Below, one piece after another: positions 10,101-21,150 of a stretch of DNA of 64,000 nucleotides (the stretch's first letter is position 1; every line of letters begins with the position of its first letter). Origin of the DNA: Lasioglossum baleicum (taxonomy: Eukaryota; Arthropoda; Insecta; Hymenoptera; Halictidae); the NCBI RefSeq assembly GCF_051020765.1, contig NC_134943.1, forward strand, positions 8,184,001 to 8,248,000, in the 5' to 3' direction. The translations under genes and the position numbers were made by a program. The notes beneath the pieces were generated by a model that was given only the letters and a program-made list of their open reading frames with translations, did no database searches and had not been told where the DNA came from.

Positions 10101-12928
10101 GCTTGTAACTCTGTGAACGTGCCTTCGAATTCCACTCTACCCTGAAAGAATCATGTATCCCTCTTGTATCGACTCAACGGGGTCTAACCGGATTACTCGA
10201 TCGCAGTTACTCACGTTATTCAATACAATAATGTAGTCACAATTCTTCAAAAATTGTACTTGATGCGTCACGAGAATTCTTGTTTTATCGTGGAGATAGT
10301 CTTTGATGCATTCTTTGAACAGGTGTTTCCCAACGTGCGTATCCACCGCGGACAACGGATCATCTAGCAAATAAATATCCGTGTCTCTGTACACAGCCCT
10401 GTGGTAATAAAAAATTTGTAATTGTGACAAATATAATTGTGGTAATTGAAAATTCTCTGTGTAGAGTACCTAGCTAGATTAATTCGTGCGCGCTGTCCTC
10501 CGCTGAGCGACGCGCCCCTGTCGCCGACCAAAGATTTATCGCCATGATTGAACTGTTGGAAATCTTTCTGTAGAGCGCACACTTTAACAACTTCGCTGTA
10601 CTTCTTCGGATTGTAAGACTGTCCGAAAAGTATGTTATTGCGCACCGTGCCGGAAAACATCCATGCTTCCTGGCTAGCGTACGACATACTACCGTTCACC
10701 TGAATATCGCCACGCGACTGTTGCAGTTCTCTTAAAATTAGTTGCAGGAACGAGCTCTGAACAAAGTGTACAGGAGACATAAGAATATATATTACTTTAA
10801 ATGTTGATTGTTAACACTAAACCTACCACCAACAGTCAAAACGGTCGGTTCCAGATTTTTTATTTCAGAATTCTTGAAATAATAAAAATTATATCATAAG
10901 AAATGAGTGTATAGATAGTTCTAGTAGAGCACGTATTACAATAGGAGCCGTACAAAGTTTAAAGAAAATCAAACTTTTAAGGCTCGATAGGTTTAGCGTT
11001 AAAGCGTTTTGTCTTTTTTGACAATACCTTTCCAGCACCAACCGAACCAACTATAGCATACAATTTCCCAGGTTTTATATGAATACTGATATCGTGTAAC
11101 GTGCTTGTAATCGCATTGTCCGCCCAAGATGCTGTAATGCATTTCATCGAGATACTGCCATCTCCGAGAATCGGCTTGGCATGGATAGCGGTATTATTGT
11201 TCTCTTTTAACAGCAAGAAGTGCTAAAAATAAAACATTCAAAGCTTAAAGTTCATTAATCTGCGCAAATTATCTAGCTGGTAAATACTGGTAAATACTAG
11301 TTTACTTCGAGTCTCTTAATGGATACAGAAGCTTCCGCGGCAGACGAGATGGCCATTGGGTACAATATGGCCATGGTCAGTTGCAGTACATTAAAGTACT
11401 GAGCCATAGAGAATACTTTGTCGGCAGATATACTATTTCCGAGAAGTACATATGCCATAACCGTGAAGTACAATGTTGTTCGTTCGGTGAACACAAAGGT
11501 AGCTAGAGTGAAGCCTCTTAAGTACGATGAAATAGTAAGTACGTCCACTTCACGACTGGAAAGATCATTCGATGCGTGTACACACATGCGATAATAGGTA
11601 CTTTACATAGTTTCTACAAAAAGAAATAAAAAAAAAGATAGACAAACCTTCTAACAACACTAACAAGTTTTTCAAACGGTATCTCCCAAGTGTACATCTT
11701 AATCACTTGTATTCCATTAATGATCTCTGACATTAAACGCACTCTTTCGTCTGTTTTGACTGCAATTCTTAACCGTAGCTTCGAAATCCATTTCCCCATG
11801 TATCCTACACAGAAGAAATTACTTTAGCGATCTTACCAATATCTTAAAAAGTAAGAGGAAACGATACCACACCTTGTAATGGTATAGTTTGAACACTTAT
11901 TAGAAAGACACCAGCTAAGGAAGCGATTTGCACGCTTCCCCACATCATGTATGTGATTAGAACAGCCTGAATCGGTAGAATCCAAATGTAATGCAACGCT
12001 ACGCACAGCTGTTCGAATCTGGCTACATCGTTCGACATTAAGTTTACAATCTGTCCTGGGGTTGCGACATTAGTGGACGACTTTGATAAGCGCAAGATCT
12101 GAAAATAAACACAAAGCATGTGAAACATTGGTAGTCGTTAATCATATAAACACAACTGCATACCTTTCTGTACATCACAGAGGAACACGCTATTCTCATT
12201 CTCATTCCAATTTCCAATAAGCCTAAGTTTGAATGGTGTACAATTACAGCACCGACTATAGTTAAAACTATAACAACGAATGCATAAATATATGCTTCCG
12301 TGACAGTGGATATCGATCTTGGATCGAAATGCCAAATAAGTAGACCCAAAACAAACGGTTGTAAAACTCTGCAAGATCAAAATAACGTTTACACACCAGC
12401 GAAATTTCTGTTTGCTTTAACAAAAGAATGTTTACTTGATGACAACAGCCAAGAAGAACTGCCATCCTCCAAAGTAGACAAAAGACCATATAAATGTTTT
12501 TCTTAGAGCTCTAAAGAATTTAGGCTTCCTCCCAGATTCGTCTGCTTCTTTAACTTCTCTCAGCCAATTCCTGAATGAACAAACGGTAGACAATAAATTT
12601 TCAATCTGATCCCTGTTTGTGCAGCTTGATTGACATTAGACTTGTGTCCACAACATTGTATAATATTTACTCACCTCTCGAGTTTATCTCCCAGGCGTTG
12701 ACTGACATCCTCTGGCAGTACGTTGTATATATCTTTAAGTTCCAGATCATGGCTCTTCCCATACAGGAACAGTGGTTTCAACCACCTTGAATGAAACGCG
12801 TGTAAAGCACACAGTTAAATCGGTCACGACACTTCGACAACGTTGACTACTCACCAAAATATTAATTTACTAAGAGGATTCGCCGATAACTTAGGATTAG
12901 GATTCTCGTACTTTTTACTCGCGTCCAT
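7121..12928 (-). CDS. ABCC-family (MRP4-like) full ABC transporter, lethal(2)03659 type
   Basis: Eighteen exons on the minus strand join in phase to 1,353 residues: 12928-12855, 12785-12675, 12570-12436, 12368-12164, 12098-11873, 11804-11648, 11555-11306, 11222-11028, 10756-10470, 10398-10215, 10141-9798, 9710-9494, 9420-9201, 9117-8887, 8769-8581, 8515-8214, 8141-7494, 7207-7121. Order is membrane domain 1, nucleotide domain 1, membrane domain 2, nucleotide domain 2. Domain 1 has Walker A GSVGAGKSS, signature LSGGQR and Walker B IYLLDDPLSAVD; domain 2 has GRTGAGKTS, the variant signature FSVGQR and ILLLDEATANVD. Membrane domain 2 begins with GKGNIAKSLYWRYF. The amino end NPLSKLIFWWLKPLF lacks the extra amino-terminal membrane domain of long MRPs, as in ABCC4. 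Such proteins export organic anions and conjugates across the plasma membrane; the substrate here is unknown. A piggyBac-type MITE sits in the intron 10757-11027. Confidence 0.94.
10815..10998. mobile_element. piggyBac-type MITE in an ABCC intron
   Basis: The element begins CACTAAACCTACCA and ends TAGGTTTAGCG, with TTAA on each side (10811-10814 and 10999-11002). TTAA duplication and such short ends are the hallmark of piggyBac-class insertion. A second copy with nearly the same ends is at 51453-51660. Confidence 0.82.
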
Positions 12929-14324
12929 GATCGATTTTATTAAGTATACTAAAGCCCGATCTTTCTTGAGCACAGCACCGTTCAGAGGGAATTCGTAATG
13001 TGCGGCTCAGTGCGGCTGGCGAGTGGAGCCGTGTAACCGAAGCATACCGAGTCTCTGGATCGGAATCCTTCGAGTCATCATCGAAGAGTCACGAGTAATA
13101 ACTCGGACTTACTTGATCGTTAACGAATTGCAAAGCACTTATCAAGAAACGGATGAATACTTATCGCAGCAACACCGAGAAACACGTGTACAATCACGCG
13201 CATGATCGATTCGACATATAATTACATAATACAATAGGTCCTAAATACGTCACGATGTTCTCAATGAAATAGGATCGTCCGAAAATGCCAAGGTCACCGC
13301 CCTACGTCGATGTATTAATAGCGATCCAATTTGCTTTCTTAAATAACACTGAGACGGCTGAAAGACACATTTTAGACATCTGCCGCAAGATATAATAAAT
13401 ACATCTGAAAGATACCTGTAAAGTCGTTTTCCCGTCTTTCACACGTCTTTGTTACAAAACTGTGCGACTAAAAGACAACTTTCAAAAGCCTTTTGTCCGA
13501 AAGACGCTTTTTCAGACGTCTAAAAACTCGCCTAAAAGACTTTTTAGGAGCCTTTTAGGCTTCTTTTAAGCGTCTTTTTGCGCATTTTTCCGGCATCTTT
13601 TAGACGTCTTTTTCAGACGCCTAAAATCTTCAGATTTAAGAAAAGGTTATAAAAAATTTTTTATTTTTTTTTTTTACGTGTAAAAGGCGCCTTTAACCGC
13701 AAAAACGACGTCTCCAAAAAGACGCCTTTATGGACGTGTAAATAAGACGAGAAAACGACGTCTGTAAGACGTAGAATGCTATCTGGGAAGAAACATTTTT
13801 TTACGCTTACGCCCGATGACATGGACGTAGATAACTGCTTATTTTTATTTGTTCGTTTAATTGAATAAAAAGCGCAATTTGTCGATGTGTGTTCGCAACG
13901 TAATGCCCATATATATAGGAACTGCTGTTACCGCACAGTCAGCAATAAAATGATAACGGACCATGGTTATCGTTGAAGATACAAATCGATAACTCTCCAT
14001 AAAGATTAAAAGCAGGAATTGCATGCTATTGCATCATAAAGGGACGAGAAAGATGACAACTCATCATTCGCACGCGCGGCATTCGGCGTTGCGCGCGTAT
14101 TCAATTTTTCTTACGTTCAACTTCATTGTACTTAAGAAATAATGTTGTCCAGGCAACTGTTATGAATCGTGACAATTCATTTTTTCCTGGGTAGCGAAGG
14201 AAGGCCGTCCAAAATTTCCTGTGATTCAATGAAATATCATTAAATTTCCCTTTCGACTAAACAACCCAAGCAAATTCAAAATAATATATTTGTCACAAGA
14301 CGTGTTCCTCGAAAATCTTTAAAA
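12929..14324. promoter_or_regulatory. Divergent 5' region of the ABCC gene and alpha-tubulin, containing an AGACGTC-rich repeat
   Basis: The two start codons face away from each other across 1.4 kb. The proximal parts (12929-13340 and 13800-14324) carry no recognisable gene. The middle is occupied by a degenerate repeat, listed separately. Both promoters should lie here. Confidence 0.5.
13345..13790. repeat. Degenerate repeat rich in AGACGTCTTTT / AAAAGACG motifs
   Basis: Variants of the 10-12-base word AAAAGACGTCT, on both strands, recur at least fifteen times, for example TTTTAGACGTCTTTTTCAGACG near 13595-13615. The word is itself nearly palindromic, so the stretch can form many small hairpins. 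No open frame or transposon end was recognised. Confidence 0.7.
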
Positions 14325-17300
14325 ATGGTAAGGCATATCTCCCATCTAAACTTCAATGTATGTCAGTGCATGTATGTATACATATGTCGACGCGGAGCAC
14401 CTAATAATTAAATTGTTCATCATCGTCATTCTCGCCTTGATTGCTTTTAAACGATGCTCTACACTCTACGGCTCTACGAATTGCTATGTTTCCGCACATA
14501 GCATTGCCTTGGACGATGCAAAGAATTCTCGTTTTCTGTGGTTAACAAGTAATTGGGCGTAGGATGTTTCCACAAAGTCTCGTTGTGGCGAAACATGGAA
14601 AACGAATTTGTATCGTGTACTATTTCACGTGCATTAATGCATCCTCATTTTAATTTGTATAATTTCTAGAACACTGATATTAATTTACGTATAGAGTCTA
14701 TGATTTCACAAATATCGCAGTTGTTGGTACAACAATAAATTTAAACATCTGAGAACATCTGTATCCTGGGATATCTTCGGAAATCTTGAATATGTATACG
14801 TATAGTAATAATAAGAGAATGTACGGAACTTGAAAGGGGTATGTGCATAGAGGAAATGGCTGAGGAAGCTAGAGAGAAAAAGGAAAGAAAAGAGTAGAAA
14901 AAAGATAGCTGAAAGCAAAGTGGGTACAAGGATGTGAGACTTAGTAGGAATTGTAAACCGAGTCCCTTTTTATGGCCTGAAGGCTAAAATTAAAGCATTT
15001 CTATTCTAATCTAGTAACTGTATCCCAAAACTGAATACGAATTAAAATGCGGATACGTTAATACACGTGAAATAGGGATCTCTACTAATGGTAAGGTGTG
15101 TTACGCCGCAGCGTGAATGTATCTCGATGCACGTGGGCCAAGCTGGCGTCCAAATGGGCAACGCTTGTTGGGAGCTGTATTGTCTGGAGCATGGGATTCA
15201 ACCGGATGGGACGATGCCATCAGACAAAGTGTGCGGAACTAACGATTGCTTCAACACGTTTTTCAACGAAACGAGCTCCGGCAAAATGGTACCTCGCGCG
15301 GTAATGGTCGACCTCGAGCCCACGGTCGTCGGTTAGTTTAATTACAACAATACCGAAAACTCTGCATCGTATGCTGTTTGCGAAACTCTACCAACATCCG
15401 AAACTCTCTTTAGACGAGGTACGGATGGGAATGTACAAGCAACTGTATCACCCGGAGCAACTGATCACCGGGAAAGAGGATGCCGCGAACAATTATGCCC
15501 GCGGTCACTATTCTATCGGCAGGGAGGTGATTGATTCCGTGATGGACAGAGTACGAAGACTGACCGACCAGTGCACCGGTCTTCAGGGATTCTTCGTCTT
15601 TCACTCGTTCGGAGGTGGCACCGGCTCGGGATTCACCTCCCTCCTAATGCAGAAATTGTCCGAATACTATGGGAAGAAGAGCAAACTAGAGTTTGCCGTT
15701 TACCCTGCCCCTCAAGTACGAATACTTGGACCATATAAACCTATAGACACGGTACAGATAGTTTTCCTTGAGGAAAAGATAAAGTAATTTGTGACGTCAC
15801 ATTTTTCGAAGATATACAGTATATTTGAGATGAAGTATATGAGGTAATAATCCTATTATATGTATTAACTAATTTTAAGGATCGATATTTGATTCTGAAG
15901 ATTAACAACTTTCGCATATTATGCAGGTTACAGAATATTTTTTACATATAAATCGATCACATTTACAACATTTTAAGCGTCGGCCATTTTAAAATTATCT
16001 TAGAAATTATCTTGTGACGTCACATTTTACCACTATCTTTTCCTCACTGGACTCTCGACTTTCCTATACACATACCATATCTATGCCGGGTCTATAAGTA
16101 TATTATGGCCTAATTGTAAGTACGAATATACGCATAGAGGGAGCAAATTCGATGGTCTTCAGTCTTCAGGGTTGAGGACCCTGCCTGATCTAGATTATTT
16201 TCCACTGAACTAAATCAGTCCTTATTACGAGACTGTGGATCTTTATGCATTTATGAAGGAATTATATAGTTGGGTGAAATATAAGACAGTAATAGATTAT
16301 AAAAATTCAACGAGAAAGTCATTAAGGGATGAAATCAATTTTTATTTTATTCCTGCTTCCCCCACAATCAATGCAGAATATTTTTGTTGCATGAAGATCC
16401 GCAGTCTACTCGTTACACTGTCCAACAAAACAAAACTTTTTTTGTGTTCAGCATTACTGTTGGGCGATTTTTACAGAGTTTGTCAAAAATCAGTGTTTTT
16501 CGAAAACGTTGCATGATAGAACAATTTTACTTTCGGATTTGCTTTTAGAATGACAAACTTTATAAGAATCACCCAACAGTAAACGGTATTGTACAGTGTT
16601 AGATTGCGGATTTTCATTGTTTCGCATAAAATTCGCGTTAAAAGTCTATACCGTTATGGCCTTCGTTAGCGAAGACCTAGATTTTTAAAGGGTCTAGGTC
16701 GGGCAGGATATCGTAAGAATAGGTTCTGGTTAAAAGCAAACTAACATGTAGGTGTCAACGGCGGTCGTAGAGCCGTACAATGCAATCTTGACAACGCATA
16801 CAACGATCGAGCATTCGGACTGCGCGTTTATGGTGGACAACGAAGCGATTTACGATATCTGTCGGCGGAAGCTCGGCATCGAGAGACCTTCCTACGCGAA
16901 TCTCAACCGCCTTATCAGTCAAGTGGTGTCCTCGATAACGGCGTCGTTGAGGTTCGACGGCGCCTTGAACGTGGACCTGACCGAGTTCCAGACGAACTTG
17001 GTTCCGTATCCTAGAATCCATTTTCCGTTGGCCACCTACGCCCCAGTGGTGTCCGCTGACAAAGCTTTCCACGAAGGGATGTCCGTTGCGGAGATAACTT
17101 CCGAATGCTTCGAAGCTTCCAACCAGATGGTGAAATGCGACCCTCGCGAAGGGAAATACATGGCCTGTTGCTTGCTGTATCGCGGCGATGTCGTCCCGAA
17201 GGATGTGAATGCTGCCATCGCGGCTATGAAGGGCAAAAGTTGCATCCGCTTTGTCGATTGGTGCCCGACTGGCTTCAAAGTCGGTATTAATTATCGGCCG

Positions 17301-18643
17301 CCCACCGTCGTTCCCGGTGGAGACCTAGCCAAGGTATAAATTAACGCGTGGACATCCCACTGCGACTATGCCACAATCAAGGAACAAAGTGGTACCACCC
17401 TTTGTTTGTTGATCAACTTTGTAGCCTGACGTAATATAGGTTCTAGTTTTTGCAGTTCAAAATGTTTCCTAGTAAATATTTATTACAACCAGGGCTTGAA
17501 GACAGTTATGATATCGGTTTCGGTCCTTGAATTATGAATAGTGATCACAGAATCACGATCATTGTCGTGATTTTAATTTCTTTCACGCCGTGATCGTGAT
17601 TTTTTAATCTAATCTTGAATTTGCTCACTGTCATCCTAATTATTCATCTCGATTGTCTTTTTACATGTACATCCTTTATTGCCTATTAATGCAGAAGTTA
17701 GTGTTGAATCTAGCTCGACACAGTCCCAGAAAGGGTTAAACTGCGTATAAAAGGATCCGAGCTATATTTAGTTGTGCTATCTTATCGGCATACATATGCT
17801 GACCTTCATCTTAAAGCCCAAGGTGAAGCTTATATTTTAATCGAAAATGATAAAATATACGGTCCGTGTTACCCGTAGAAACGGAAAGATCGAGATTGAT
17901 ATTGTTCTTCTATATCTTTCTCTGATGTCATATGTCCCGAATTGTGACCTCGCATTTCCGTGCTGACTATTTTTATCAATTTGATGTATAAAACACGATA
18001 TTAAAAAATGCGGTTTCATCTCGGGTATCAAGTAGGGCTATTACTCTCCTTCGAAGATCGCAGATTTTGAAGCTTCGAAGCTTCGATTTCAGAAACTTCG
18101 AAGGTGATGAATAGACTGCGGATCTTTATGCAAAATAAACATTTTCTTCGTCACTTACAAGATGCAGGAACCGTATAAAAATTTCTTCTTTACTTTAACA
18201 ATTGTAATAAATTTAAAATGACATATGGATATTCTTATATTTTTACTGTTTTAAAATGATATCCACCCATTTTTGTTACAAATGCATAAAATCCGCAGTC
18301 TAGTGACGAAGCTTCGGAAAAGTAACAGCCCTAGTATCAAGATGAAGGTCATGATTTCTTTGGAGTCCGCGAGCAAAAGGGTACAGAGTCGACGATCGTT
18401 TAGGTGCAAAGAGCGGTGTCGATGCTGTCGAACACCACAGCTATAGAAGAGGCGTGGGCCAAGTTGAATTACAAGTTCGACCTGATGTATAATAAACGAG
18501 CGTTCGTTCATTGGTACGTCGGTGAAGGAATGGAGGAAGGTGAATTCGCGGAAGCTCGCGATGATCTTGCTGCTCTCGAGCGTGATTACGAAGAGGTGGC
18601 CCTCGAGTCATCGAGTACCCCTGACGCCTCGCTAGAATATTAA
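14325..18643 (+). CDS. Alpha-tubulin, divergent isotype
   Basis: Model: exon 14325-14327 (ATG only), then 15112-15331, 15414-15715, 16752-17333, 18404-18643, giving 448 residues. The protein begins MRECISMHVGQAGVQ, carries lysine 40 in MPSDKVCG, the nucleotide-binding GGGTGSGF, the catalytic glutamate in NVDLTEFQTNLVPYPRIHF and FVHWYVGEGMEEGEF. Alpha-tubulin pairs with beta-tubulin to form microtubules. The tail after DYEEV is ALESSSTPDASLEY: it ends in the usual tyrosine but is rich in serine and poorer in glutamate than ubiquitous isotypes. I chose the start because ATG at 14325 is followed at once by a consensus donor GTAAGG, and an acceptor CCGCAG lies at 15106-15111 directly before CGTGAATGT; splitting after the first codon is a known alpha-tubulin gene structure. 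An alternative unspliced start is 15088 (see findings). AATAAA occurs at 18805 and 18847. Confidence 0.9.
15769..16046. mobile_element. Small MITE with TGAGGAAAAGATA ends in an alpha-tubulin intron
   Basis: The left arm TGAGGAAAAGATA at 15769 and GTGACGTCACATTTT nearby are repeated inverted at 16011-16046. Each arm holds a perfect TGACGTCA palindrome, the CRE/ATF-type core, though in this setting it is more simply explained as transposon terminal sequence. No clear target duplication was found. Confidence 0.65.
16231..16406. mobile_element. MITE copy with GACTG(C/T)GGATCTTTATGCAT ends (copy 1)
   Basis: It begins GACTGTGGATCTTTATGCAT and ends with the inverse GATCCGCAGTC followed by TA. It lies in the third alpha-tubulin intron. 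The sequence immediately after it, ACACTGTCCAACAAA, also follows the copy at 33876-34018. Confidence 0.75.
18033..18333. mobile_element. hAT-type MITE with intact 8-bp target duplication
   Basis: It starts TAGGGCTATTACT and ends with the inverse of TAGGGCTGTTACTTTTCCG. Perfect duplications GTATCAAG flank it at 18025-18032 and 18334-18341. Eight-base duplications with T/CAGGG-type ends are hAT hallmarks. A TA-flanked MITE (18114-18300) is inserted inside it. Confidence 0.88.
18114..18300. mobile_element. GACTGCGGATC MITE (copy 2), nested in the hAT MITE
   Basis: It begins GACTGCGGATCTTTATGC and ends GCATAAAATCCGCAGTC, with TA on both sides (18112-18113 and 18301-18302). It interrupts the surrounding hAT element and is therefore the younger insertion. 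Confidence 0.85.
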
Positions 18644-19666
18644 AAGAAAAACCGGACCCTTGCCCAGTTTCTTCGAGCACAGCGGCTGTTTCTGTTTCTG
18701 CTACCCGATCAAGGAAAACGAAGTTGAGATGATAAATTGTACCGTGAGAAACAAATATTTTGATACTTCTCGTTTTACATGTTTTATGAGGTTTTTATTT
18801 TTGTAATAAAATTATTCATTCTCAATACAGTCGTGTATATTGTAGAAATAAAAAGTATGTGCCCTCGATCACGCGTCTGTCATTACATTTTGTCGACGCA
18901 CTTAAAAGAAAACGAAACGCCGCGTGTTGTGTAACGCTGTTTTCGCTATCAAAGTTTTATTGACAAATCAGAGAATCTCTTAAGATAAATCAAAATAGTC
19001 AATTCATTGCACTAAATACACAAATAACAATAATTATCTATGTTCCTCAAACCGTGATCTCTCAACTCAACCGAGAAATATCTGCATCACTATACCATGA
19101 ATTCCAGCGTCGCATACGTTTCGACTAACATAAGTAAGCCTAATGAAACTCTCACAAACTAAATATAAAAAGCTCCACGTGATCGGTAAAATTAAATAAT
19201 TGGAAGCAAAAATATAGGCATTTTATCACAACAGAAAGTCTCTTGTTATTACCTTCCTTACGAATCTGTTCGAATGTACTTAAGGCTACAGTAAGATAAA
19301 ATCATGTTTATTCGTATTCATTTATCTTACAAGAATTTTTTACTTACAATTTTTTGATCTTTGCGGGAAGATTATGCGCGTAAACGATAATGATCAGATC
19401 CAAACGATCGAATTCGAATCAGATAAATGAAAACTTAATTCAATACCTTCCGAAGAACCAATTTTAATATGGTTATGATTAAAAACCGATTTAGCTGAAA
19501 GCTTCAAGGTACGAATATAATATACTTACGCAATGTTAACTAAACGTGTTTCTCAAAACTTCCACTCTTCCAGGTAAATTTATACAGAAATTCCTTGTAC
19601 ATACAACTTAATATCTAGAATCTGTGTCATAGAGAAATGTAAGAAAAATATAATCTCATGAGATTG
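18644..19666. other. Convergent 3' UTRs of alpha-tubulin and NIPP1
   Basis: No coding sequence. AATAAA on the plus strand at 18805-18810 and 18847-18852 would end the tubulin mRNA. TTTATT at 18956-18961 supplies an AATAAA for NIPP1 on the minus strand, implying a 3' UTR of about 700 bases. Confidence 0.55.
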
Positions 19667-21150
19667 TTACACCAAAAGCGTTGGTATGGGCTTCTTCCCA
19701 GGCCACGCTTCTTTGGCATATTTTTTCTTTTTTGGTTCCAAAGTTCGCGTCTCGGTAGGCCCAGACATTTCCGGTACGTGTGGCGCTTCCGTTTGTATTT
19801 GCGTGGGTGTCATCTCCACCTCGGGCGCTGGATTTGGTAAGGCTATACCAAGCCGAGACGTTAGCGAAGACAACGCGCTCGAGAATGGATTCAGTGACAA
19901 CGACGAAGGAGTGAACTGTTCCGGTGGCAAATCCTGATAGAGCTGCGGCGCGGTCGACGTAGGCTGAAGGTGCTTCAATGGATTGTGGTCTTCCGATAAA
20001 GAAATTAATCCTCCTTCCATACGCATTCTCTAAAATATCCAACAGCAAATGCATTAAACGACGCGGATCTATAAAATTAGAACTTCTAGCGTATCAGAAA
20101 TGATTTAAAGTTCGTACTTTACTGGGAACAACCGTTGTCTGTACAAGATTACGAAATCTACCGACAGACGGGTCCACATCTTCTGGATTGATTACTTCTT
20201 CGTCATCGTTGAACGTAATCCCCTTTTTCTTCCGTTTCCTCGTCGGTTTATGAATCTCGTCATCCGTTATACCCAACATCGATATACGTCTATTGTGTGC
20301 AGTGTTAAATTCTGTTAAATTCTGTAAGACGTACCACTGTTACTGAATGTCTGATACCAAGAGAAGATGATACGTACATCAAGTTCCGTCTCTGTTTCAG
20401 GCAAACCCAATAAACCACCGGAATCTATGTCTTCCGACAACTTCTCCAATTCCTCTATGATCGGTCTTGTACCTGTTTGAGGTCTTTCTCTAATTATGTA
20501 ATATCGAGTCGAAGCTCCGAAATGAAATGTACTATCGATTGGTAACTGTGTAGGTTTATGAGGCTCTAGTCTCATATTGCCGATGAACGTTCCATGTGCT
20601 GTAGATGTAATTGCATCGAATTAATTTTCTATCGAAATAACTTAATAATCGTGTACACTTGAAAAAGAAGTGATAAAACACTTACTGCTACCCAAATCAA
20701 CAAGGAACACACGATTCAGGTGTTTGTGATAAACAAGAGCTGCATGGACACGGGAACAAGAGGCATGGTCTATACAAAAATCATTCAATTGTTGATTACG
20801 GCCAAACAGGTAGCATTTCTTTTCGTCAACCATTAGTTTCTGTAACAGAACAACAGTTCTTGCATCGCAGTCTCTCCCAAGGGTTACGCTTTAAAGTTAT
20901 TTCTCAGTGCAATTCAAAGATGTTGTACCTGGATCAATTTGTCATTTTTTAATACATCTAGATGCAACCCAACTGGTGGTTTTCCTGCCCTAAAAAACAT
21001 AACCTGTGTTATGCTATTTGATAAACACAAACTTAAAATTTCAATGCATACTGTTACGGTGTCGCGAACGTGTCGAAACGTTCGGTCGAAGAATAAGAAA
21101 GATTTTATTTCTCAAACGTACCAATTAGGCACTTCATAATGATTAGCCAT
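19667..21150 (-). CDS. PPP1R8: Nuclear inhibitor of protein phosphatase 1 (NIPP1)
   Basis: Six minus-strand exons (21150-21122, 20989-20929, 20839-20686, 20598-20378, 20321-20118, 20029-19667) give 343 residues against 351 in human. The FHA domain occupies roughly residues 30-130 and includes LFGRN, the phosphothreonine-binding CSRVHAALVYH and HGTFIGNMRLEPHKP. It binds phosphorylated splicing factors. Next comes LLGLPETETELDNLTEFNTA, then a basic stretch and KGITF followed by EEVINPEDVDPSVGRFRN; KGITF stands where mammals have the PP1-docking RVTF. The carboxy end KKKKYAKEAWPGKKP is the conserved tail with RNA-binding and inhibitory roles in mammals. It works in the nucleus on PP1 and pre-mRNA splicing. 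The first exon is tiny (MANHYEVPN plus two bases). It is divergent from the dynactin gene. Confidence 0.95.

Noticed and set aside
15088..15111. ATG at 15088 as the alpha-tubulin start
   Set aside because: It would insert VRCVTPQ before RECIS and destroy the MREC end; the inserted bases are an acceptor region, and a better ATG-plus-donor lies at 14325. Kept as an alternative only.
15787..16030. Two TGACGTCA palindromes as CRE/ATF enhancer sites
   Set aside because: They lie in the arms of a small inverted-repeat element and are simplest explained as transposon sequence.
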